The notes under the pieces: model-generated
Databases searched by the model: none
What the model was told of the DNA's origin: nothing
Seen by the model: the letters and a program-made list of their open reading frames with translations, nothing else
Shown: one piece after another, positions 24,883 through 35,294 of the stretch
How the letters are laid out: each line of letters starts with the position of its first letter
How positions within the stretch are numbered: position 1 is the stretch's first letter
Origin: Fusarium oxysporum f. sp. lycopersici 4287
Taxonomy: Eukaryota > Ascomycota > Sordariomycetes > Hypocreales > Nectriaceae
Direction: 5' to 3'
Assembly: GCF_000149955.1 (NCBI RefSeq)
Contig: NC_030993.1
Location: 1,769,048-1,833,047, forward strand
DNA length: 64,000 bases
Translations under genes and position numbers: made by a program

Positions 24883-27800
24883 GAAAACCAAACACTTGTT
24901 CTTTTCGGAGCAACACTTTTTCGTTATGTATTCTGTATGATACCTTGTTTATATACCTGGATGCATCATTGGCGCGTTGGGGACAGTCAATTGGTATAAG
25001 GCCGAGAGTAAGAGATGGGAAGGTTTGACATTTGGAGCATATTGGAGTCATGGTACAAATGCAAAATTATGACTTTTTGTACGGAATGAAGATCTAGACT
25101 ATAACATCGGCGGGCGACTGATAGTATGCTGGATAGCACAGAGGTGCTTATTCTTCAGCTCGAAGCAATCGAGATGCTGTCGTTGCACAGGAAGGTCACT
25201 TGAGCCGCATGGACTTGAGCTTATCAGCATGTGAACAAAAAGGAATGGCGAAAGTCTAGAGCGTCCAATGTGGAGAGCCTGGTCCTTGCGGATTCCGCGG
25301 CTATGTCTCTTGACTTGTGCGGATATTCCTTTGAATACCAACATGATAATTTCAATGGCTGGACGATCAAATCAGATATACTTGAGGCAATAGGTCAAGA
25401 ACTAAGTATGTTCCAAGCCATTCAAGTGTGATGACAAAGGAATCAAGGCTTATCTTTTCTGTCATCCAGGTAACGACTGAATAGAGATAGCTTTGCGATC
25501 GCCCCCACAAAAGAAGAGCAATCTTGTTCAAGCAAACCTTGCAGTGCGGAGTCGGTTCATGCCCCAGCCAAATTTGCCTATGGACCAAGAAGCTAGCGAG
25601 ACATGGCGGATCCTGGTAGAACCGCGAAGAAGTTCAAATGAGGCTGGTTGGTTCCTCTGAGGATGAACGGTCTGTGGAGTTCCTGTCCAAACCCAGGCTA
25701 GGGCTGTGATAAGTCGTGGGACCAGAAAATTGTTAGTGAGGTACTTGTGTCAGCAAGCCCCCGGTAATTTGACGCGTTCTCGTAAGAGGTAATTACACTT
25801 GGCGATCCTTGAAAATCAAAATTTTCGTGTCACCACTCGGCGTCAAATTGACGGTGGCATCCTGGAACGTGTCCTCAATGCAGACTGGGGTTTCCAAGAG
25901 TCACGGCATGCAGGCTTCGAAAGTCTAGCCCAGGCGTTGGGAGCCATGCATCACTCTACGCTCAGTCTCGCATGACAAGAAAGCGGTGCAAAAGCTGGTA
26001 GACGCAGCGTGATAAATAAAGAATGCATCAGCATCCAAAAGTGAACAGCCATGACGACTGCAACATTTATGGCGGCTGCCAGCAAGTCGTTGTACTGAGT
26101 ACATTGTGCAAGAAGCCAGTCAGTGGGTGCACAGATCCAGCCTCCCTAGCACTGCGAGGGGGGACAGTTTGCTGGCTAACTGCTTCCTGGTTGGCCACAG
26201 CTGAATGACTCACAGAGTCAGCGGGCGGTTGGGGGCTCAAAATGAGAGGGCACGAAAAAAGGAAAACCCCATAACCTGCCTTTTACTTGCTTGTCGCTCG
26301 CTGACTGGACACGGAAAGGCAAAATTCAGTAAAAGTTGCTGCTGTGCGGAGTGTCCGTAAATCAGGCTTTGTGCAGTCAGTTAGTCGCGTGATATGTTGA
26401 CTGAGCCATATTCTTGTTGCAGGTCATGGCGTGAGTTTGCTGATGAGACGCTTGCGAGACGACTATCGCAATGAAATGAGCGCGATTCAAATGACCCTGC
26501 TCAAGAAGCTAAGGTGACGACGCGTAGTGAAGGAGGGCGCGTGGGTTGAACAAAACAGTCAGTGAAGGGGGCAGAGCGTGTTTCAGGGTCCCATCGTGTT
26601 GGTGGTTAGGCAAGAGTCGGTGGTTGGGTTGGGTTGGAAGAAAAAAGTCCCACGGGGGGCGAGCAAAGGGTTTGACAGGGCGGAGCATGGCTAGAACCAG
26701 AGTTAGTGGTGCCCGCTCCGATAAGGAGCGATGGGGATACGCGACTGCGATTGGGGCAACAGAGGCGATCTTGGTGCGCCAACGAGCGAGAGCAATCAGA
26801 GTCAGACGCTGATGAGAGGTGGGAGGAGTCAGTCTGAATGAGCAGAAAGCCTAAAAAGTAACCAACCACGCCAGCACGACTAGTCGGACTAGCCCCCCGG
26901 CCCATAATTCCAGTTCGTATCCGAGGTCCACAGGCCTGCGAGTCTCCATGGATAGGCGCTGTGACGCTGTTGTCGCCGCCGGATTGCGTGCTGATGCCGT
27001 CGCAGTATCCGGCTTGAGTCAAGCCAGTCCAGGTCAAGGCAGGCTCTGCTCGTCGATGGGTCTCGGTGCCCGCCTTTGCTGCTTTTCGTGATCGTTCCCG
27101 TCGGTGTTTGGCATCGTTTTCGTCCATCTCGACTCAGTCGGTACCGGTTCACGTCGTCCTTCGCTCTCACTTCATTCTATACCGTGTGTTGCCTTAATCA
27201 TCTTCGGGGTTATCGCCATCGTTCGTTATCAAAATCGATCCAACATTTCGTAGCTGCGTTTTGACTTGCAGATTGCAGTTGTGGGTTGTTGGAGAGGAGG
27301 AGGTGAAGGTGAGAAGTGAGGTGATGGAGGGACAGAAAATAAAGCGCAGGGAAAGAGATGACGACAGCAAAAAACTAGCAAGCCAGGAAAGGAGGAAAAC
27401 TGTTCACGCCAAGCTGTGGAAGAAATAATCCCGATACTTGTGAACGGGTGAGAGAGAAAAGACACATGATTACAGTGCATGCTGTGACTGAAAGTTGGTT
27501 AGTGCTGCTTCGATGAAATTGTCACTTAGGTTCATCTCACCGGAAGCTGAGAAGGTGTCTCGCTTAAATCGTTGCTTATTTGATCCGTGTACACGCCCAC
27601 AGCCGTGTTGGCTTCCTTGCTTGTGATCTCTTGTGACCGAAATAAGAGCAGAGCAAGCAGCTGGGCCAGCGAGGGTGAGAGTGAGCCGCTATTACCTACA
27701 CGGACTGCCTGTATCGGGCAGCAGGGCAGCCTGTTAGTGGCGATCCTTAAATCCTGGGGCTCGCAGCTCCAGTGCATCAGAGCCTGCAGCGCCTGAGTCC

Positions 27801-28837
27801 AGAGCAGTGGAGAGAGTTCGGGCGCAGGTTGTGTTGCAAAGTAAAAAAAGATGTACCGATACATGTGTACATGGACTTTGAGTTTGCTATAGCGACACTT
27901 CAGGGGCTCAATGCTGAGACTGGGGTGAGTGGGTGGGAAAAAAGGAGATAAAATCAGCGTCGCAAGAGTGTTTGATTGGATCAACTCAGCTTAGTGCATG
28001 GACTAGCGCACGCCAAGCCTGCCAGCGTCGACGCCACAGGTCGTGTTGTTGCCTGGGGTGTCCTGCCTGAGCAGCCTTTGCTCAAAATTATAAAGAGCCA
28101 GCCCTCCCCTCGCCCGCCTGTTTCGAAAGACCTGCGCGGAAGTCCCGACTGACGGCCCTACGTACCAACCACTTACGTCCGGCCTCTCTTTTTATTTTTG
28201 ATCCCCCCCCACGACGTCACACCCCACATCTACACTTTCACATCCCAATCTGTGTGGACAATTACCATCTTGTCCCATCTCTCAGTCTGAGCCTTGAAAC
28301 ACCTCGGGCTTTTATCTCTCTCCTCTTCACTTTGTCAATACATCACGACCCTGCTGTCGCAGACGTGATCACACTCTCTAGGTCACAGCCCTTGCGTCCA
28401 GGTTGCAAGAACTGGAAAACGTTTCTTGCCCTCTTCGCTCCTTGCGCGCAACCGACATCGTTGAACCCGACCAAGACCGGAACGAAGCGATACCCGCCGA
28501 CACCGTCATCGTCACCATCGAGTCGTTGTTGCGCTATTGTAGACAACAATAGAAAAGAAAAAAAGAAAAGAAGAAGCTGTCGTGAAGTGAAAGAAGCTTT
28601 TGGTCTTCTAAACCTATAATAACTTGATCGATATATCGAATATCGACTCGGGGGAAAAGGCCATTGTCCTTCTACCATCTTCCATATCGTTCCGCATCGA
28701 ATCTTTGCATTCGTCGCTTTTTTAAAGAACAAAACTTTGCTGGGCCAGTTTCTTTGTAGGGGACACATTCACTTGTTTCTCTCCCGCGATTGGTAGGTCG
28801 TCCCTCTGATTCGTTGCACAGCCCCGCTACCCCCGCC

Positions 28838-28846
28838 TATAAAAGG
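28838..28846 (+). promoter_or_regulatory. consensus TATA box upstream of the TBP gene
   Basis: TATAAAAGG lies 221 bp before the TBP start codon and about 110 bp before the predicted leader intron. It matches the strict TATA(A/T)A(A/T)(A/G) consensus. Many fungal housekeeping promoters lack one. Confidence 0.45.
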
Positions 28847-28948
28847 CCTGTTTCTCCTCCCTTTTTCCAACTTCACTCTCGCAACAACACAACGGCGCTG
28901 CACTTCTGTTACCCCGTTGCATCATCACCATCGCATCTACCTTCCAGG

Positions 28949-29003
28949 GTAGGATGCACGCTCTTTTCGTTGATGCGCGGTGCTAACTTGGGTCCTGCTC
29001 TAG
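28949..29003 (+). other. probable 5' UTR intron of the TBP gene
   Basis: CAGG/GTAGGA donor, GTGCTAAC branch site and GCTCTAG acceptor give a 55 bp intron ending 55 bp before the start codon. Removing it eliminates the upstream ATG triplets at about 28953 and 28972. Confidence 0.6.
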
Positions 29004-29058
29004 ATCTGTTCAGCGATTTTTCCATAACCGTTGAAACATCTCGATACCGACTCCAATC

Positions 29059-29995
29059 ATGGAAGGCATCCAGACACACCCATCGAACGCGGCGCAAGCC
29101 AAGGCGTTCACGGCGCCAGGATCGCTATCGTTCCCCGGAGCTACCAACGAGCTGACACCTCCGCCCGCCGGCACCGGTGATGCTGCTCAGCGACCTGCCC
29201 TCAATGGCCAGCAGGCGGCAAATGGCAATGGGGTGGCACCCGCAACGCCTGTCGCGACGCCTGCTGCTACTCAAGGACCTAGTGGAATTACTCCCACTCT
29301 ACAGTATGTATCCTCCTGAGTGACCTTTTTATGCTCAGCGAGGCTTATCTGGCAAACTTTAAAGGAACATCGTGGCTACAGTGAACTTGGACTGCCGCTT
29401 GGACCTCAAGACTATTGCTCTGCACGCTCGTAACGCAGAGTACAACCCTAAGGTACTACAGACCTGACGTGCATACTGAGTAAGAAACACGTTGCTAACA
29501 GAAAAAAGCGTTTCGCCGCTGTCATCATGCGAATCCGCGAGCCCAAGACCACCGCTCTGATCTTCGCTTCCGGCAAGATGGTCGTCACTGGTGCTAAGTC
29601 TGAAGACGATTCGAAGCTCGCTTCAAGAAAGTACGCTCGTATCATTCAGAAGCTTGGATTCAATGCCAAGTTCACCGACTTCAAGATTCAGAACATTGTC
29701 GGCTCTTGCGATATCAAGTTCCCTATCCGACTTGAGGGTTTGGCATCTCGCCATCACAATTTCAGTTCTTATGAACCCGAGTTGTTCCCCGGTCTCATCT
29801 ACCGCATGATCAAACCCAAGATCGTGCTTCTCATCTTCGTCAGTGGCAAGATCGTCTTGACTGGTGCCAAGGTCCGCGAGGAAATCTACCAGGCCTTCGA
29901 GATGATCTACCCTGTGCTGCAAGGTTTGTCTTTATTCACTGTTTCTTTGGTCACATCGATACTAACAACCATTATCAGATTTCCGCAAAGTCTAA
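29059..29995 (+). CDS. TATA-box-binding protein (TFIID subunit)
   Basis: Four exons encode 254 residues. Introns are 29304-29364 (GTATGT to AAAG), 29453-29508 (GTACTA, GCTAAC, AAAAAG) and 29924-29978 (GTTTGT, ACTAAC, ATCAG). The last exon is only 17 nt and adds DFRKV before the stop. The N-terminal 80 residues are Ala/Pro/Gly-rich and variable in the family. The saddle core starts at [20 protein letters not shown] (about residue 83). It has the two direct repeats, each with the phenylalanine-containing stirrup region: [20 protein letters not shown] in repeat 1, and [19 protein letters not shown] in repeat 2. The core is about 172 residues, the normal size. TBP nucleates preinitiation complexes for all three nuclear RNA polymerases. 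Confidence 0.97.
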
Positions 29996-30949
29996 GGTGC
30001 CACTTGACTCTTTGTCATCTTACATCCGACACTACAATGTCACCTTATCGACGTGTATGATTAGACAACCCGTCATGATACCACGATTGCTTTCATGTTC
30101 TCTGGCTTTCACCTGGTCTTGATGCCCAGGCTGGAGGCCAGGAATTTGCGTTTGTACCATTTTGAATTTCTGCATTGCAATGGCGTTGGCAGGGGCGGTT
30201 AGGAAGGGGATTATTTACGAGGGATTTCGGTTCTGGGGAAAAGCAAAGACTACTCATCCCGCGACACATCATAGATTGCTCGCGCCAGTACTGTGGCGCA
30301 CGCGCTCAGTTGATTTGAGCGCTTCTAATATTCCTGAAGGACGCGTTGAGTTGAGAGAGGGTGCTGAGGAAACAAAGTCGAACAGTTGCCCAAGTGAGCC
30401 TTTTGAGGGTTCAGTAAAAAAACATGAACTCGGTAACGAGTTCGTGAAAACATGGAGAGCATACCCCAGCATCTGCTGGTGGCCAAGACAATCACATGGT
30501 TGCCATGAACTTGAACCAACATCTGCGAGATGCATCCTCCAGAGTGTGCAATTTTTTCTCAGTAGTGAGATATAAATAAAGTTTTAAGTTCTCTCCGAAG
30601 TTTGAAGTCTTTTTTGACATTTTGTGTGTGAAGCTCGCGTGCGTCGATGATGCATGATTATCCACTCACGTGCCCAGCCAATAATGGCATTCTCAGTCAA
30701 TCAGCAAACTAGCCCCGATTCTCGGCAGCGCCAAAGACTTATCAGCCGATTTTTGGCCCCGTTCTAGTGTCGTTTGCGACGCTCTCCTACTCGGACAACG
30801 CCGTGATCGGTGTGGGAACGGGGAAAAGTCTTCGCATTTCATCGGCCCATGTCAACTTTCTTTTGTTGACAGTGGCAGATAAGTGATCGTGCCTCGTAGG
30901 AAGCCTTTCTTGTCTTCTCCTCGACCGTCTATCATCTCTGTCTGTCACA
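29996..30949. other. intergenic, TBP to FAD oxidase
   Basis: 954 bp holding the TBP 3' end and the promoter of the FAD oxidase. The frame at 30162-30575 (+) is unsupported. Nothing else seen. Confidence 0.55.
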
Positions 30950-32371
30950 ATGGCTGGCGCTCCCTCTTCTATCCTTATCGTTGGCTCTGGAGTCTTTGGG
31001 CTCGGCACCGCCTGGGCTTTGGCCAAACGACCACACTACTCCAACACCTCGATTACTGTCGTCGACGACTGCGCAGGACAGTTTCCTCCAGAAGATGCTG
31101 CCAGTGTAGACTCGTCTCGAATTGTACGAGCCGACTACTCGGACCCTTACTATGCCGCGCTTGCCGCCGAGGCGCAGAAGGAATGGCGAAAGCAGGGTGA
31201 CCATGAGGTCGGTGGACAGGGACGATATTCCGAGTCGGGCTTTGTCCTCTGCGCTAGCGAAACCCCCAGAGACTTCAAGCTCAAGAAGTCTGGCATGGAC
31301 TATACCAAGGAGAGCGCCAAGAATGTCGAGTCGATCGCTAAGCAGACTGGTCTGCCTGTGGATAAGATCCAAAAGCTGGAGAGTACCAAGGCTCTCCAAG
31401 AGTTCCTCGGCACAGACGGTTATCCCGGAGACTGGGGCTACCTCAATGGCAACTCTGGCTGGGCTGATGCTGGAGAGGGTATGAAGTGGCTCTATAAGCA
31501 GGCTCAGGCCACAGGACGTATCCAGTTCGTCAACGGCAAAGTGACAGAGCTCGTGACAGAGGGCGACCGAGTCATTGGTGCGAAATTGAGCGACTCAGAG
31601 GTTCTCAAGGCCGATGTGGTCATGGTAGCTGCTGGTGCTTGGTCCGGCTCGCTCGTTGACCTTCGAGGAAGAACAGAGGCTACTGGCCATGCAGTCGCGT
31701 ATATGGACATCACACCAGAAGAGCAGAAGCGACTCGACAACTTCCCTGTAGTGTTGAACCTCAGCACCGGCCTCTTCCTCATCCCCCCTCGAAATAACGT
31801 CCTCAAGGCCGCCCGCCACACATTCGGATACATTAACCCGGTCAAGATTAACAACGCTCTTCCTCCTTCACCCAACGATAAGCGGGAACCCTTCCTCGCA
31901 TCTCAACCCTACACCTCTCGCAACGATTCCTCGAACCCTTTAACCGCCGAGGCCGACAAAGATCTACGCCGCGCGCTCACGGACCTGTGTCCTATACGTG
32001 GCCTAGAAACCCGACCATGGAAGGAGGCTCGAATCTGCTGGTATTCCGATACACGAGACGGCGAGTGGCTGGTTGACTACCACCCGGGCTGGAAGGGACT
32101 TTTTGTTGCAACAGGCGACAGCGGACATGGATTCAAGTTCCTACCCAACTTGGGCGAGAAGATCGTGGATGTTATGCAAGGCAATGGTGGTAAGCTTGGC
32201 GAGAAGTGGCGATGGAGAGAGATCCAAAACGATGGAGTCGGAAGAGAGACGAACGGAGTGTACACAGGTTTAATAACTGAGGACGGATCGCGCGGTGGAC
32301 GACCCTTGGTGCTGTGTGATGAGCTCGAGAAGGGTCGGGCGTTTATTGGAGAGACGAAGGCCAAGCTATGA
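30950..32371 (+). CDS. FAD-dependent amine oxidase (sarcosine/fructosyl-amino-acid/saccharopine oxidase type), probable peroxisomal
   Basis: Single exon, 473 residues. The N-terminus has the dinucleotide-binding GxGxxG motif (ILIVGSGVFGLGTAWALA, residues 9-26). Near the C-terminus, ARICWYSDTRDGEWLVDYHP holds a cysteine at the place used for covalent FAD attachment in monomeric sarcosine oxidase and fructosyl amine oxidases. GDSGHGFKFLPNLG matches the conserved C-terminal FAD contact. The protein ends in AKL, a peroxisomal PTS1 variant. Members oxidise secondary amines (sarcosine, pipecolate, fructosyl amino acids or saccharopine) and release hydrogen peroxide. The precise substrate cannot be read from this sequence. 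Its length suits the fungal fructosyl-amine/saccharopine oxidase branch. Confidence 0.88.
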   Translation: MAGAPSSILIVGSGVFGLGTAWALAKRPHYSNTSITVVDDCAGQFPPEDAASVDSSRIVRADYSDPYYAALAAEAQKEWRKQGDHEVGGQGRYSESGFVLCASETPRDFKLKKSGMDYTKESAKNVESIAKQTGLPVDKIQKLESTKALQEFLGTDGYPGDWGYLNGNSGWADAGEGMKWLYKQAQATGRIQFVNGKVTELVTEGDRVIGAKLSDSEVLKADVVMVAAGAWSGSLVDLRGRTEATGHAVAYMDITPEEQKRLDNFPVVLNLSTGLFLIPPRNNVLKAARHTFGYINPVKINNALPPSPNDKREPFLASQPYTSRNDSSNPLTAEADKDLRRALTDLCPIRGLETRPWKEARICWYSDTRDGEWLVDYHPGWKGLFVATGDSGHGFKFLPNLGEKIVDVMQGNGGKLGEKWRWREIQNDGVGRETNGVYTGLITEDGSRGGRPLVLCDELEKGRAFIGETKAKL

Positions 32372-32506
32372 TAGAACATCAGGGTCTTGGGGCGTAAGCT
32401 GCATATGGATTGGATTTAGATGAAGCGTTCGTTTGTAGCAGTTTAAGAAATCATGTTTTGTTTGTAAAGATCGGATGTTTGAGAATGTGAAGAAGCGACA
32501 TGCATG

Positions 32507-32514
32507 GCCTGACT
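32507..32514 (+). repeat. left target-site duplication of the MITE (GCCTGACT)
   Basis: GCCTGACT directly precedes the terminal CAGGG of the element. It is repeated exactly at 33274-33281 after the other end. Confidence 0.88.
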
Positions 32515-33273
32515 CAGGGTTCAAATCCACGACACTCCACGACACATTTGTGAATATGGCGTGGATATGGATGCTGACTAATAATTTCGATGTGGAATGG
32601 GTGGAAATGGATCCATTATGGAAATGGATCCATATTGTGGAATTCGTGGAATGGAAACCTACTTCGTCCAACAATGGTAATTAATGGGTCCCGCCCGCCC
32701 TCGGTGACGTCAATGTTTTTGTCATTGGTCCATTAAAATCCGCCGTTGCTTGACGCAAAGGCAACACACCCACCGACGTTCCTGTTTCTTGTTATGCTGG
32801 ATATTCGTAGCCGAACCGATATACCTATAGACGCGCCTTGCCGTCTCTCTCCGTCAAGATCCAGCTTTTGTAGAGCTGAAAGAGCCGTTGATTGTCCTCT
32901 TCTGTTCGTTCTGGAACGGATGTGGTTGACTTGGTAGGATGGGGAGTGGCCATTTCGATTTGGGGTAGTAACGCGAGTAACAGTGAAGCCCCCAGAATGG
33001 ACTCATTGTGTACGGAGGAAAATGGGGTGGCAAATCGATGTTGTGTTGTTGTGGGTGATAGAAAGTACTTAGGATATGCGGGATTTCACAAGGAAATCAA
33101 GGTATTTTCGAACCCCACCTAAAATATTCCACGATTTCCACATGTGGAACATGTGGAAGGGGCTTCGTGGCGTGGATATGGAAATGCTGAAGCCCACGTG
33201 GAATGGAATGGAATGGATATGGATCCACATTATGGATCCATATGTGGATTTCGTGGTATGGATTTGAACCCTG
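32515..33273. mobile_element. hAT-like non-autonomous element (MITE), 759 bp
   Basis: The element begins CAGGGTTCAAATCCA and ends with the exact reverse complement, giving 15 bp perfect terminal inverted repeats. It is flanked by a perfect 8 bp direct repeat, GCCTGACT. CAGGG-type ends plus an 8 bp duplication are the signature of hAT-superfamily transposons. Both subterminal regions carry pairs of the palindrome ATGGATCCAT or a one-base variant (32607, 32624; 33219, 33232), plus repeated TGGAATGG and TTCGTGG words. These resemble the clustered subterminal transposase sites of hAT elements. No transposase-like frame is present; the longest internal frames are about 60-76 codons. It is therefore non-autonomous and would need a transposase supplied elsewhere. 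The perfect duplication suggests a fairly recent insertion. Confidence 0.88.
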
Positions 33274-33281
33274 GCCTGACT
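33274..33281 (+). repeat. right target-site duplication of the MITE (GCCTGACT)
   Basis: Exact copy of 32507-32514, starting immediately after the terminal CCCTG of the element. Confidence 0.88.
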
Positions 33282-33726
33282 TGAAAGGGGGATAAGCTTA
33301 CAAACATAACACCACTTACACGTTGAGTTGGTATGGACAGCGGGCTAATAAATATCCGACAGGCTATGTTTCAGTCAACGCCGGCTTTGACATAACTTCA
33401 CATGTCAGGGATGGGATTTTATATGGAACAGGGAGAGACAGATTTGAGTTTTATTCTGTAAGAGGGTATAATGAAGGGTTGAGCTAAGGAATGCTCTCTG
33501 GTTCTTTGGTTCCACGACTCTATTCCCGGTTGTGCCAAACCAACAAACCTACATACGAGAGTAGCTTTTTAGTCACCCCTATGGCGATATAGAACTGCTT
33601 TTAATGGAGACGAGCTGCCTCTCATCTCATGTTCCGTATGAGTTTTGTATATGAAGTTTGTATCATCTCACATCATTCATAGTCATTGTGCAGTGCTGTT
33701 ATAGCAGTATTTATGTCGTTTCCTTT

Positions 33727-34539
33727 TTATGACCTTCTGTTCTTGACTGTCTCCTGTGCCACCTTTGCAGTCGCATTGACGATCAACTCGTGCTCATGAG
33801 AGTGTACCTTCTCCTTATACTGTTCTAGGTCCTCTCCCTTCCACTCAATTTCCTTGACCAGGATAGGAGTACCCCTGTCTACTTCAGCGATCACGTAGTG
33901 GGCCATGATGCCTGAGCGTGTTAGTCGACCAGCCTTGAACTCATCATAAGCTCGCTCGATCGCATTGGCTCCGTCAAACTCTCCTGGTAGAGCACTGTGT
34001 GGTTTTGTTAATGATCCGGTAATTTGCAAGGACGTAATTCATTATACTCACGGGTGCAAGTTAATGACGTTCAGACCAGCTTTCTGGATAGGGTCCAGGA
34101 AAGCAGTTGAGAAGACGTGCATCCAACCAGCGAGAACAATAAGCTCAGGCTTCTCGTCGGCTGAGAGAATCTTTTCGGCCAACGCAGCGTCATATTTCCG
34201 ACGACCTTCAGTCACTTTCTGCTCGTCGGTTTCTCCCTTTTCCAAGAATCCGTGAGAGATCAAGTTAAAGTATTGCCAAGGAATGCCTTGTCGCGAGTTA
34301 GTATATACACATGAAAGTCGTATGGACTAGCACGGCGTATAAGATTTTGTGAGAGGGCTCGTACCAGCTTTCTCGGCTCGGACAGTTGCGTGTGCATTCC
34401 GTCGGTTCACAATGAGAGAAATGATACGACTATTTGGGAGTGAACCGGTAGATATCGCATCAATGAGAGCCTGGAAGTTAGAGCCAAAACCAGAGGCCAT
34501 TACTAGAATTCTGCATGGTGATTGGTCCGGGTTCGACAT
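33727..34539 (-). CDS. ADE8: phosphoribosylglycinamide formyltransferase (GAR transformylase)
   Basis: Three exons (34539-34365, 34286-34052, 33994-33727) encode 225 residues. Introns are 34287-34364 (GTACGA, ACTAAC, ACAAG) and 33995-34051 (GTGAGT, ATTAAC, CACAG). The enzyme adds a formyl group from 10-formyl-tetrahydrofolate to GAR in purine synthesis. Visible motifs: the phosphate-binding loop VMASGFGSNFQALIDA; LIVLAGWMHVFS; the active-site NLHPALPGEF with Asn134 and His136, which spans the second intron; and EVDRGTPILV with the family's essential aspartate. The size fits the monofunctional fungal enzyme; animals carry this domain within a trifunctional protein. The gene symbol is by homology to yeast ADE8. 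Confidence 0.96.
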
Positions 34540-35294
34540 CTTGAAGTGTAGATATTGAAGTGAACTGAAGATTGTAGTATGCTTCAGTCACCACTCCGAA
34601 TAATATTCTCCAGCTTCAGTTCAAATCTTTCCCCCTCTAAAGGGTATCACGTGATGCCGATAGCGGCATAACACACATTGTCGAGAAAATGGCCCAAGAC
34701 ACGCTTAAACAAGATATGAGAAGCTGATTAGCCTATTTTGAGCATTTACAGTGATCATACTTCATCGTCCCACTTGGTTTGTTTTGGGGTGCAGAGTTGC
34801 GTCCTAACAGCTTACATTAAGAGCCTTCTATCGCTTTTGTCAAGATTATTACCTCCGTTGTGTGTTAATCTTTCTCCGATTTTAGAAGCCACTTTCACGG
34901 GAGACTCGCTACAACGCAAAAACATTTCATCAAGCTGCATCCCCCCTTCTTGGTCATATCAAGCAAATGTCTTCAGCCCGAAACCACAGTCGATAGGTGC
35001 CGAAACTGCAACTCACTTATGGAACCATAGGGTAGTTGACCTCGAAATACCGAATTGCGTTATACCCCATTAAAACTAGCACATCGTAAGCGATAAGGCT
35101 TACAGTGACGAGTCCCACTGAACTGGAGCTTCGGGGACGCGCTGTGACTAGGTATTGCGACAGCTAACCATAACTTCAATCAACGTTGTGTTCAGTCTTT
35201 CTTTCAACGGTCTGCATCTCGATGGAGACTGGGTATACTTCGCGTGCGACAACAGAGATGCACTGAATCAACAAACTACAAATCGAAACCGAAA
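34540..35294. other. divergent intergenic region, GAR transformylase to U2SURP-like gene
   Basis: 755 bp between divergent starts, presumably a shared or back-to-back promoter region. An open frame at 34738-35073 (+) is not supported. No clear motif seen. Confidence 0.55.

Larger units (their letters stand above)
24883..29058. other. long intergenic region upstream of TBP
   Basis: 4.2 kb without a gene I can support. Frames at 26606-27170 (-), 27532-27984 (-) and 28254-28619 (+) are low in conserved character and lack plausible exon partners. From about 28080 rightwards the sequence takes on promoter and leader character (CT-rich, TATA-like AATTATAAAG near 28088, TATAAAAGG at 28838). The interval may include a long TBP promoter or an unrecognised noncoding transcript. 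Confidence 0.45.
32372..33726. other. convergent intergenic region carrying a MITE
   Basis: 1.36 kb between the facing stop codons of the FAD oxidase and GAR transformylase genes. More than half is the transposable element at 32515-33273. The remaining 600 bp (32372-32506 and 33282-33726) has no recognisable gene. Confidence 0.7.

Noticed and set aside
26606..27170. Two overlapping minus-strand frames of 93-173 codons
   Set aside because: Composition is non-coding in character, no splice partners, and no family recognised.
28254..28619. 121-codon frame upstream of TBP
   Set aside because: Begins at a non-ATG codon in a CT-rich promoter or leader region; not a convincing upstream gene.
32515..32530. 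GGTTCAAATCC, resembling a tRNA T-loop (B box)
   Set aside because: No acceptor or anticodon stem fits around it. It is part of the transposon's terminal inverted repeat and recurs inverted at the other end.
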